Assembly: GCF_002843425.1 (NCBI RefSeq)
Contig: NZ_NKXO01000004.1
Span: 1-64,000, forward strand
Direction: 5' to 3'
DNA: 64,000 nucleotides
DNA from: Raineya orbicola
GTDB lineage: Bacteria; Bacteroidota; Bacteroidia; Cytophagales; Thermonemataceae
This document shows, piece after piece, positions 34,804-42,013 of the stretch (the stretch's first letter is position 1; every line of letters starts with the position of its first letter). The translations under genes were made by a program, and so were the position numbers. The notes under the pieces are model-generated. The model was not told the DNA's origin. It saw only the letters and a list, made by a program, of their open reading frames with translations, and did no database searches.

Positions 34804-36744
34804 TTATTTTCTTAGAAACCAATTAAATGCAATCCAGATAACTGCCCCTAATACAATGGCAAAAACATAAATATTCACCGTTCCTGTTTGCAATCTACGG
34901 AATAGCCCCGCTAAAAACTTGACTAATTGCCCTGTACCCTCTACAAAAAAATCAATAGCAATTTCAAAAGTATTACCCAAAAACTTGGAAAAACTTTGAA
35001 TAGGCTTTACAATGATAGCCTCATACGCCTCATCAACGTAATATTTATTCGCCAAAAGTTTAGCAAGCCCCTTCTGCTCAGTTTCAGGCTTGGGAACAGA
35101 TTTTTTCGCAACAAAAATCACATAAGCTAACACAATTGAAAGGAGAGCCACTGCTACTGAAACTCCCATCAGCATATATTCGGTGCTATGCGAAATTTTG
35201 TGAGGTTTGAACAAATCTGGATTTAGTTTTTGAGCCGTTTCATAAATGGGTGCAAGAAATTGCGTGAGCTTATCTCCCCCTTTGGCAAAAATCTCGGGAA
35301 TATTCAGCAAACCGCCCCCAATAGAAAGCACTGCGAGTATCATCAAAGGCAGGGTCATAGTGATAGGCGACTCGTGTAAATGATGTTTTTGTTCCTCTGT
35401 TCCTCTGAAATCACCCAAGAAGGTAAGGAAAAATAATCGGAACATATAAAATGCCGTCATTGCAGAACCCAGCAGTGCCAACCCCCACAAAACAGGACTT
35501 TTAGCGTATAGGTGCATTAAGATTTCATCTTTGGAAAAGAAACCCGCAAAAGGCGGAATACCTGAAATGGCAAGCGTTGCAATGGCAAAAGTAATGAAAG
35601 TAACAGGCATATATTTTCGCAAACCTCCCATATTGCGAATATCTTGCTCGTGGTGTAAAGCGTGAATTACGCTACCCGCTCCCAAAAAGAGTAGGGCTTT
35701 GAAAAAGGCGTGCGTAACCACGTGAAACATTCCCGAAGTATAAGCCGCAACCCCCAAAGCCATAAACATATACCCCAACTGACTAACCGTAGAGTATGCC
35801 AAAACTTTCTTAATATCATTTTGGAAAATACCAATAGAAGCGGCAAGTAAGGCAGTTGCAAGAGCAATTATCAAGACTATGGTAAGTGCCGTAGGAGCAA
35901 GACTGAAAAGGAAATTAGAACGCACTACCATATAAATGCCTGCTGTTACCATCGTAGCGGCGTGAATGAGTGCAGAAACAGGCGTAGGACCTGCCATTGC
36001 ATCAGGAAGCCACGTGTAAAGCGGTATTTGTGCCGATTTCCCCATAGCTCCAATAAACAGAAGTAAAGCTACCGTGATAAGTTGCCAAGAATCAATTTTG
36101 TAAGTATTTTTGGATAAATCAACGGCAAGTGGCAAATCTTTATATTCAGCGGTATTCCAAAGAATAAAAATCATTATCACCCCCAAAATCAACCCTAAAT
36201 CGCCAATTCTGTTCATCACAAAGGCTTTTTGAGCGGCGGCATTGTAAGAACGATTTTTATTCCAAAAGCCTATCAACAAAAATGAACACAAACCTACCCC
36301 TTCCCAACCAATAAACATCATCAAATAATTTCCGCCCATTACAAGCGTTAGCATCGCAAACATAAAAAGATTGAGATAAGCCATAAATTTGCCGTACCCC
36401 TCATCTTCTTTCATATACCCCACCGAATACAAATGAATAAGCGTACCCACCCCTGTAACAAAGGAAAGCATTAACAAGGCAAGTTGGTCAAGATACAAGG
36501 AAAAAGTTACCAAAATACCCGGAGCGGCTATCCAATCGTAATAAACGAAACTTAAAGGTTTTAGCTCTTTTTGAGCATTAAAATCACCAAAAAGCAAAAG
36601 CGTACCTACAAATGATGCCAAAGGCATTAGCACAGCTACCACACTGATAAGCAACTTTGGTAATTTTCTACTCCCTAAACCATTGATAACAAAACCTATC
36701 AGCGGAAAAAGTAAGGTCAATAACGCTAAAGTTTTAGTATCCAT
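34804..36744 (-). CDS. nuoL: NADH-quinone oxidoreductase subunit L
   Basis: A 646-residue complex I antiporter-like subunit, with about 15-16 hydrophobic segments plus the long C-terminal lateral-helix region. Family blocks include FIGWEGVGLCSFLLIGFW, AMGKSAQIPLYTWLPDAMAGPTPVSALIHAATMVTAG and FQNDIKKVLAYSTVSQLGYMF, which carry the conserved Lys, Glu and His of the proton channel. It translocates protons at the distal end of the membrane arm. It begins 3 nt after the inserted Uma2 gene stops, closer than to nuoK. Confidence 0.96.
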   Translation of the reverse strand: MDTKTLALLTLLFPLIGFVINGLGSRKLPKLLISVVAVLMPLASFVGTLLLFGDFNAQKELKPLSFVYYDWIAAPGILVTFSLYLDQLALLMLSFVTGVGTLIHLYSVGYMKEDEGYGKFMAYLNLFMFAMLTLVMGGNYLMMFIGWEGVGLCSFLLIGFWNKNRSYNAAAQKAFVMNRIGDLGLILGVIMIFILWNTAEYKDLPLAVDLSKNTYKIDSWQLITVALLLFIGAMGKSAQIPLYTWLPDAMAGPTPVSALIHAATMVTAGIYMVVRSNFLFSLAPTALTIVLIIALATALLAASIGIFQNDIKKVLAYSTVSQLGYMFMALGVAAYTSGMFHVVTHAFFKALLFLGAGSVIHALHHEQDIRNMGGLRKYMPVTFITFAIATLAISGIPPFAGFFSKDEILMHLYAKSPVLWGLALLGSAMTAFYMFRLFFLTFLGDFRGTEEQKHHLHESPITMTLPLMILAVLSIGGGLLNIPEIFAKGGDKLTQFLAPIYETAQKLNPDLFKPHKISHSTEYMLMGVSVAVALLSIVLAYVIFVAKKSVPKPETEQKGLAKLLANKYYVDEAYEAIIVKPIQSFSKFLGNTFEIAIDFFVEGTGQLVKFLAGLFRRLQTGTVNIYVFAIVLGAVIWIAFNWFLRK

Positions 36745-36747
36745 CGC

Positions 36748-37314
36748 TTAAAATTTTACTTTTTGATAAATCTCTTTGAGTGGTACAAAAAATTTTTCAA
36801 GTAAGGTGATTGTATCATTTTCATTATCAAAATCTCGTATTTCCCAATGCTTGGGGGCTAATTTTCTAAAAATGCGGACTTTGAGTTTATCTTGCCAAAC
36901 TAAAACATATTCTTGCAAAGTCGGAAGTTCTTGATATACATCAAACTTTTTTTCTTTATCATAGCTTTCTGTGCCTTTGGAAAGCACCTCGCAAATAAGC
37001 ACAGGATTTGTAATAGTATCAAATTTATCATCAACAAAAGCAGGTTCGCCTTGTATCACAAGCAAATCAGGATAACAAAAACTATTATTCGGCATATCGG
37101 CTACCCGCATATCCCCCTGCAATATGATATAATTTTGAGCTAAAAGCTGTTGCCTAATAAGAAAATGCAAATTACTTACAATCAGATTATGATAAAAACT
37201 CGCTCCTGCCATCAGATAAATTTCATTTCCAATAAGTTCGTGTTTGAGCGGTTCGTTTCGCTCAAAGTTCAAATACTCTTCTTTGGTCCATATTTTTTCT
37301 AAAAGTTCAGGCAT
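36748..37314 (-). CDS. Uma2-family protein inside the nuo operon
   Basis: A 188-residue Uma2/DUF820 protein, a third copy in the window but clearly divergent from the tandem pair. The nuclease-like residues are present in FCYPDLLVIQG (Asp), VLICEVLSKGT (Glu) and DKEKKFDVY (Lys), followed by EYVLVWQDKLKVRIF. It lies between nuoK (gap 2 nt) and nuoL (gap 3 nt), a spot normally without a gene. The tight spacing implies co-translation with complex I subunits. Base composition looks like the neighbours. Function is unknown. Confidence 0.85.
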   Translation of the reverse strand: MPELLEKIWTKEEYLNFERNEPLKHELIGNEIYLMAGASFYHNLIVSNLHFLIRQQLLAQNYIILQGDMRVADMPNNSFCYPDLLVIQGEPAFVDDKFDTITNPVLICEVLSKGTESYDKEKKFDVYQELPTLQEYVLVWQDKLKVRIFRKLAPKHWEIRDFDNENDTITLLEKFFVPLKEIYQKVKF

Positions 37315-37316
37315 TG

Positions 37317-37637
37317 TTAGTAGCGAAGTTTATTAAGTTCGCCGACATCAACAGAACGAGTATTGCGGTAAATCATCACAATAATAGCAAGCCCCACAGC
37401 CACTTCTGCCGCCGCCACCGCCATTATGAAAAATACAAATACTTGTCCCGAAGCATCACCCCGATATGCCGAAAATGCTATAAAAAGCATATTCACGGCA
37501 TTGAGCATAAGTTCTACACACATAAAAATAATCAAGGCATTTCGGCGAATAAGAACACCTATTACCCCTATGCAAAATAACACTGAAGCCAGAATAATGT
37601 AATACTCCAAAGGTATTTTTGTAATGATTTCTACCAT
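37317..37637 (-). CDS. nuoK: NADH-quinone oxidoreductase subunit K
   Basis: A 106-residue complex I membrane subunit with three hydrophobic helices. The conserved glutamates lie in FMCVELMLNAVN (helix 2) and AAAEVAVGLAIIV (helix 3), both essential for proton coupling. Length and pattern fit NuoK closely. It is 33 nt downstream of nuoJ and 2 nt upstream of the Uma2 gene. Confidence 0.95.
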   Translation of the reverse strand: MVEIITKIPLEYYIILASVLFCIGVIGVLIRRNALIIFMCVELMLNAVNMLFIAFSAYRGDASGQVFVFFIMAVAAAEVAVGLAIIVMIYRNTRSVDVGELNKLRY

Positions 37638-37670
37638 ATACTACTGATTTCGTCTGTTTGATATGTTGTT

Positions 37671-38189
37671 TTAGAAATTTCTTTCTCCGCTCTCTCTTTT
37701 ACCAAGCATTACAGCCCCCACCATTGCCGCAAGGAACAAAATAGAAGCAAGCTCAAAAGGCAAAAGAAAATCATTGTAAAGCACTTTACCTAAATTTTCT
37801 ACTAAACCAATATCGGTTTTAATATCCGCTTTTAACTGATAAGGCTCAAGCGATTTGAGTGAAGCAATCATCACAAGCAAAAGCAAGCCCCCTGAAACTA
37901 CCCCTGCAACTTTCACAAAAACTGATTTTGCAGAAATATCACCTTCCTTTTTAAGATTGAGAAACATTATCACAAACAGGAAAAGCACCATAATCGCCCC
38001 TGCATACACAATAATATTCACAATGGCAAGAAATTGAGCATTCAGTAAAATGTAATGCCCCGTAAGTGCAAAAAATACTAAAATCAAGTACAAAACGCTA
38101 TGGATAGGATTTTTAGCAAATACTACCATCAAAGCTGAAAAAATGGCAAGAAAACTCAAGAAATAAAACAAATTTTCTGAAAGGGACAT
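37671..38189 (-). CDS. nuoJ: NADH-quinone oxidoreductase subunit J
   Basis: A 172-residue complex I membrane subunit with five hydrophobic segments. The conserved blocks are NPIHSVLYLILVFF and IVNIIVYAGAIMVLFLFVIMFLNL, the latter with the pi-bulge helix 3 of NuoJ. It is the first gene after a terminator that follows nuoI, and it has a full Bacteroidota promoter upstream, so nuoJ-K-(Uma2)-L-M can be transcribed independently of nuoI. Confidence 0.94.
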   Translation of the reverse strand: MSLSENLFYFLSFLAIFSALMVVFAKNPIHSVLYLILVFFALTGHYILLNAQFLAIVNIIVYAGAIMVLFLFVIMFLNLKKEGDISAKSVFVKVAGVVSGGLLLLVMIASLKSLEPYQLKADIKTDIGLVENLGKVLYNDFLLPFELASILFLAAMVGAVMLGKRESGERNF

Positions 38190-38211
38190 AGTTCTGTCTG
38201 TTTTTTATTGC

Positions 38212-38243
38212 CAAAAATAAGAAAAAACAAAAACTCTTTGCAA
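38212..38243 (-). promoter_or_regulatory. Promoter of the nuoJ-M unit
   Basis: On the minus strand, TTG (38243-38241), a 21-nt spacer and TATTTTTG (38219-38212) form a full consensus match, 23 nt upstream of the nuoJ ATG. Confidence 0.6.
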
Positions 38244-38284
38244 AGAAAAGAATTTTTTATTTAGCTTAAAAATCTTTGCAACCG

Positions 38285-38306
38285 AAAAGCCCCTTTCGGG
38301 GCTGTT
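38285..38306 (-). terminator. Hairpin between nuoI and nuoJ
   Basis: AGCCCC (38288-38293) pairs with GGGGCT (38298-38303) around a TTTC loop. T-rich tails lie on both sides, and the hairpin sits within 25 nt of the nuoI stop. Read on the minus strand, the tail TTTTC is short, so termination may be partial. Confidence 0.6.
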
Positions 38307-38309
38307 TTT

Positions 38310-38807
38310 TTAGGATTTTTTCAAGGGTTCAACCAGTTTATCTTTCCCAAAAATCACCTCGCTACGGCTATGAAACGCAGGAGCAATGACATCATTTTGC
38401 AAAAAAATCGCTTCTTTGGGACAAGCCTCTTCGCAAAGACCGCAAAAGATACAACGCAACATATTGATTTCGTACACCGCCGCATACTTTTCCTCGCGAT
38501 ACAGATGCTCTTCACCTGGTTTGCGTTCGGCGGCTACCATTGTGATAGCTTCCGCAGGGCAAGCCAAAGCACACAAACCACAAGCCGTACAACGCTCTCT
38601 ACCCTCTTCATCACGCTTCAAGATATGCAAACCTCTGAATACAGGCGACATAGGGCGTTGCTGTTCGGGGTACTGAATGGTTGCTTTTTTCTTGAAAAAA
38701 TGCTTTATGGTGATGCCCAACCCTGTGGCAATAGCAGGCAAATATATTTTTTCAGCGAAAGTCATTTTTTTATTGCTGACTTGCTTGGCTCGGTTCGTGA
38801 GTCGCAT
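38310..38807 (-). CDS. nuoI: NADH-quinone oxidoreductase subunit I (2x4Fe-4S)
   Basis: A 165-residue complex I subunit that carries two 4Fe-4S clusters (N6a, N6b) in the peripheral arm. Both ferredoxin motifs are complete: CTACGLCALACPAEAI and CIFCGLCEEACPKEAI. The N-terminus MRLTNRAKQVSNKKMTFAEKIYLP fits Bacteroidota NuoI, so the ATG at 38807 is kept. The usual neighbour nuoH is not upstream; SufE is divergent there. Two hairpin arms separate the gene from nuoJ. Confidence 0.95.
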   Translation of the reverse strand: MRLTNRAKQVSNKKMTFAEKIYLPAIATGLGITIKHFFKKKATIQYPEQQRPMSPVFRGLHILKRDEEGRERCTACGLCALACPAEAITMVAAERKPGEEHLYREEKYAAVYEINMLRCIFCGLCEEACPKEAIFLQNDVIAPAFHSRSEVIFGKDKLVEPLKKS

Positions 38808-38936
38808 AAAATATAGTTTTAGGTGAAAACTAAAAAATTGATAGAACCTTTACAAAAAAAGGCATTTTATTCCAAATAGACAAACATTTTTCACGTACTT
38901 TTTGTTTATTTATACAAATTCTAAATAATCACCTGC

Positions 38937-38967
38937 TTGTATTACAAAATATAATCCACTAAATTTG
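38937..38967 (+). promoter_or_regulatory. Promoter of the sufE gene
   Basis: TTG (38937-38939), a 20-nt spacer and TAAATTTG (38960-38967) match the consensus. A TTG at 38965 that could extend the reading frame overlaps the -7 element, which supports ATG 38983 as the start. Confidence 0.6.
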
Positions 38968-38982
38968 AGCAAACAATTTGTT

Positions 38983-39399
38983 ATGACCATTCAGGATATT
39001 CAAGACGAAATTATCAGCGAATTTGAGCTTTTTGATAACTGGGACGATAAATACGCTTACATCATTGAATTAGGCAAAAAATTGCCTCCTCTTGCCGAAC
39101 AATATAAAACCGAAGAAAATTTGGTGAAAGGTTGCCAGTCCAAAGTGTGGCTACACGGCTATAAAAAAGATGATAAAGTTTTTTTTGAAGCCGATAGCGA
39201 CGCTCTGATTGTCAAGGGTTTAGTAAGTTTGCTTTTGCGAGTATATTCAGGACAGCCCGCTGATGCTATTGCCCAAACTGAACCCTATTTTATTCAGAAA
39301 ATTGGCTTACAGCAACATCTTTCTATGACCCGAGCCAATGGACTTGCCTCAATGATTAAACAAATCAGAACCTACGGCGTAGCTTTACTCAGTACTTAA
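38983..39399 (+). CDS. sufE: SufE-family cysteine desulfurase sulfur acceptor
   Basis: A 138-residue protein of the SufE family, from ATG 38983. The acceptor cysteine lies in LVKGCQSKVWL, and RANGLASMIKQIRTY near the C-terminus is the second family block. It accepts persulfide sulfur from SufS and passes it on for iron-sulfur cluster assembly. No other suf gene is adjacent. A membrane protein gene follows after 11 nt and is likely co-transcribed. Confidence 0.93.
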   Translation: MTIQDIQDEIISEFELFDNWDDKYAYIIELGKKLPPLAEQYKTEENLVKGCQSKVWLHGYKKDDKVFFEADSDALIVKGLVSLLLRVYSGQPADAIAQTEPYFIQKIGLQQHLSMTRANGLASMIKQIRTYGVALLST

Positions 39400-39410
39400 C
39401 TCAAAAAATT

Positions 39411-40133
39411 ATGACCGAAAACACTGAAAAATCCTTTTCTGCCCCTTCTTGGAATGAAAAAATGAGCCTTGCAGGGCAAGCGTGGAAAATGGTTACAGGC
39501 ATAGCTTGGCGTTATATAAGCCGACTAATACTCATTTGCTTGATTGGAACTGCACTAAATATTAGCCTTTTTGTATTGCTTCATAGTAAAATTGATTTCG
39601 TGTTGGGGCGTTCTACTACCGAAATGTTTTTAGGAATAGGGGCTATTGTTTTCTTTTTTGTGCTTGCCCCCGCCGCATACATTTGGATAGCTAATAAGCA
39701 CGCTTTGCAATCTGTTCTATATTTTGTAGGTAATCATTTGAAAGAAACTATCTTTGAATATTTTGTTCATAAAGCCTTTGAATACGCTTTCAAACAACCT
39801 GCCATTAAATCTCAATTAGAAAATGGGAAAATTGATGACTTTATCAATATCACTTTACCCGAATACCTGCAAAAATTGCAAGGAATGAATGGCGTACTAC
39901 GTAAAATATTCAAGAAATTTTCAGGCAATATTGATTTAGTGAGTGCCTTCAAAGAAGCCAAAGAAAATTTGGGTGGAGAAATAAATTTAAAAAATTTAGA
40001 ACATTACGTAGCCCAAAAAGCCTCTAATCAAATTCCTGTTCCTTTACTTTCTGCTCCGAATTGGTGGTGGGTACTTGCTATTATTTTATTGAATGTTGGT
40101 GTTTTTGCAGGATTTTGGTTTCTGATGAGCTAA
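39411..40133 (+). CDS. Hypothetical membrane protein
   Basis: A 240-residue protein with two membrane helices in the first 100 residues (RLILICLIGTALNISLFVLL and FLGIGAIVFFFVLAPAAYIWIA). A roughly 110-residue cytoplasmic or periplasmic helical region follows (KETIFEYFVHKAFEYAFKQ...YLQKLQGMNGVLRKIFKK), and a last helix at the C-terminus (WWWVLAIILLNVGVFAGFWFL). No family was recognised. It follows sufE by 11 nt. Its stop codon overlaps the stop of the convergent ldcA gene. Confidence 0.7.
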   Translation: MTENTEKSFSAPSWNEKMSLAGQAWKMVTGIAWRYISRLILICLIGTALNISLFVLLHSKIDFVLGRSTTEMFLGIGAIVFFFVLAPAAYIWIANKHALQSVLYFVGNHLKETIFEYFVHKAFEYAFKQPAIKSQLENGKIDDFINITLPEYLQKLQGMNGVLRKIFKKFSGNIDLVSAFKEAKENLGGEINLKNLEHYVAQKASNQIPVPLLSAPNWWWVLAIILLNVGVFAGFWFLMS

Positions 40134-41005
40134 CTCCACTTTTGCTCCAACTTCACACCACTCAAAGAAACCTCTAAAATAGCCTCCGCTCCACATAGCA
40201 TCGGGTAGTTTTCACTTTCGTGACCGATCGGAAAGTCATAACAAACAGGAAAGTTGTAAGCCTCAATAAGTTCTGCAATAATTTCATACATATTTTTATC
40301 AAAAGGAGGTTCTTCGGGTTTGATGCGTGAAATATTCCCAACAATTAAACCCTGTAATTTTTCAAATTTTCCTGCTCTTTGCAGATGCCTCAGCATTCTA
40401 TCTAAATTGTAAAGCGGTTCATTGACATCTTCCAAAAACAAAATTGTATTTTCCGTATCAAAATCAGTATTTGTGCCAATTTGATTGTGCAAAAGAGCAA
40501 TATTCCCGCCTATCAGTTTCCCCTTTGCCTTTCCTAACCTATCAAAAGGCGAGTTTTCAACTTTGTATTCTATTTGAGTGTTTTGCAAAATATATTGCAG
40601 GTATTTCAATGTTTCTTTGGAAAGATTTTCCCAACCTTTCAGCATTGGGGCGTGCAGACTTTTTAGACCTTTTTTTTGTAAAGCACAATGTAAAACCGTT
40701 ACATCACTAAAACCCACGACCCACTTAAATTTTTTCAGCAGAGGGCTAAAATCAACGCTATCAATCCATTGCACAACCCCATATCCACCTCTACTGCACC
40801 AAATTATATCTATGGTATCATCATTTAATAGCTCTTGAAAAGCACTTAAACGCTCTTGGATAGTTCCTGCAAATTGTGCATTTTGAGCGAAAGTTTGCGG
40901 GTGAATAAATACTTCATAGCTCCATTTTTCAAGGGTTTGTACGGCTTTTTCTATTTGCTCGTAGCTTACCGCAGAGGCAGGACTGAAAACACCTATTTTT
41001 TTCAT
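40130..41005 (-). CDS. ldcA: Muramoyltetrapeptide LD-carboxypeptidase (peptidase S66)
   Basis: A 291-residue serine peptidase of family S66 that trims the terminal D-Ala from murein tetrapeptides during peptidoglycan recycling. The nucleophile serine is in IIWCSRGGYGVVQWID, which begins like the family (C-S-R-G-G-Y-G). The later acidic block NTILFLEDVNEPLYNLDRML and the C-terminal DFPIGHESENYP supply the Glu and His of the Ser-Glu-His triad. There is no signal peptide, which fits a cytoplasmic recycling enzyme. It is 16 nt downstream of rsmH and shares its stop with the convergent membrane-protein gene. Confidence 0.92.
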   Translation of the reverse strand: MKKIGVFSPASAVSYEQIEKAVQTLEKWSYEVFIHPQTFAQNAQFAGTIQERLSAFQELLNDDTIDIIWCSRGGYGVVQWIDSVDFSPLLKKFKWVVGFSDVTVLHCALQKKGLKSLHAPMLKGWENLSKETLKYLQYILQNTQIEYKVENSPFDRLGKAKGKLIGGNIALLHNQIGTNTDFDTENTILFLEDVNEPLYNLDRMLRHLQRAGKFEKLQGLIVGNISRIKPEEPPFDKNMYEIIAELIEAYNFPVCYDFPIGHESENYPMLCGAEAILEVSLSGVKLEQKWS

Positions 41006-41021
41006 AAAAAAGTATTTTGTG

Positions 41022-41936
41022 TTACAATTTTTCAGCTACTCTCATTTTAGCACTTCTGGCACGCGGATTTTGTTGCACTTCTTGTTCTGTGGGTAAAATT
41101 GCTTTCCCAAGCATCTGCAAAGGTTTCAAAGGGTTTCCATAAAAATCTTTTTCTACTTCGCCCCAAAATTTGCCTTTTTGGATAAAATTTTTCACCAGTC
41201 TATCTTCCAAAGAATGATACGAAAGCACTACCAAGCGTCCTTTGGGGGCAAGTATTTGAGCGGTTTGAACAAGCATTTCTTGGAGTGCTTGTAATTCGTC
41301 ATTTACTTCTATTCGCAAAGCCTGAAAAACTTGTGCCAAATATTTGTTTCTTTCTTGAAAAGGTAGGCATTTTTCAATGGCTTTCAGCAAGTCTGCTGTA
41401 TTTTGAATTTTCTGTTTTTTACGAAAAGTTACAATACTATTAGCGAGTGTCTTGGCATTACGAATTTCACCATACATACCCAAAATACGATGGAGTTCTT
41501 TTTCGCTGTACTCCTGCAATACGCTTTGAGCAGTAAGCGACTGATTTTTATTCATTCGCATATCCAAAGGAGCATCAAAACGAAAAGAAAAGCCTCTTTC
41601 GGCAGTATCAAACTGATGTGAGGAAACTCCCAAATCCGCTAAAATACCTGTAACCTGCGTTATACCCCTCTTTTGTAATTCTTGTTTCAAGTAGCGAAAA
41701 TTGTTTGGGATAAAGGTGAAATTTTCATATTTTCTTTGTAATCTTTGGACATTTGGCAAGGTGTCGGGGTCTTGGTCAAAAGCAAAGAGTCTGCCTTGCA
41801 AATGCAAATTTTGCAGAATAGCTTCCGAGTGTCCGCCTCCGCCGAAAGTTACATCAATATAAATGCCGCTTTTATCCGTAATAAGCCATTGAGTAGCCTC
41901 TTGAAGCAAAACAGGAATATGATAATCTGTGTTCAT
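41022..41936 (-). CDS. rsmH: 16S rRNA (cytosine1402-N4)-methyltransferase
   Basis: A 304-residue SAM-dependent methyltransferase that modifies C1402 of 16S rRNA (also called MraW). It starts DYHIPVLLQEATQWL. The SAM-binding motif is YIDVTFGGGGHSEAIL with FAFDQDPDTL after it, and GILADLGVSSHQFDTAERGFSFR follows. The C-terminal LSYHSLEDRLVKNFI block is typical. In many bacteria rsmH opens the dcw cluster next to mraZ, ftsL and mur genes; here it stands next to ldcA instead. Confidence 0.95.
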   Translation of the reverse strand: MNTDYHIPVLLQEATQWLITDKSGIYIDVTFGGGGHSEAILQNLHLQGRLFAFDQDPDTLPNVQRLQRKYENFTFIPNNFRYLKQELQKRGITQVTGILADLGVSSHQFDTAERGFSFRFDAPLDMRMNKNQSLTAQSVLQEYSEKELHRILGMYGEIRNAKTLANSIVTFRKKQKIQNTADLLKAIEKCLPFQERNKYLAQVFQALRIEVNDELQALQEMLVQTAQILAPKGRLVVLSYHSLEDRLVKNFIQKGKFWGEVEKDFYGNPLKPLQMLGKAILPTEQEVQQNPRARSAKMRVAEKL

Positions 41937-41967
41937 AGTTTTTTAGAAAGCAACAAAAATACAAAAA

Positions 41968-41986
41968 CCCGATAATATGTATCGGG
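41968..41986 (-). terminator. Terminator of the susC-susD-FAS1 unit
   Basis: CCCGATA (41968-41974) and TATCGGG (41980-41986) form a 7-bp stem with a 5-nt loop. On the minus strand a T run (GTTTTTGTATTTTTG) follows. It lies 28 nt past the stop of the FAS1 gene. Confidence 0.75.
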
Positions 41987-42013
41987 CTTTTGCATCATTT
42001 TATGTTTAACTTA

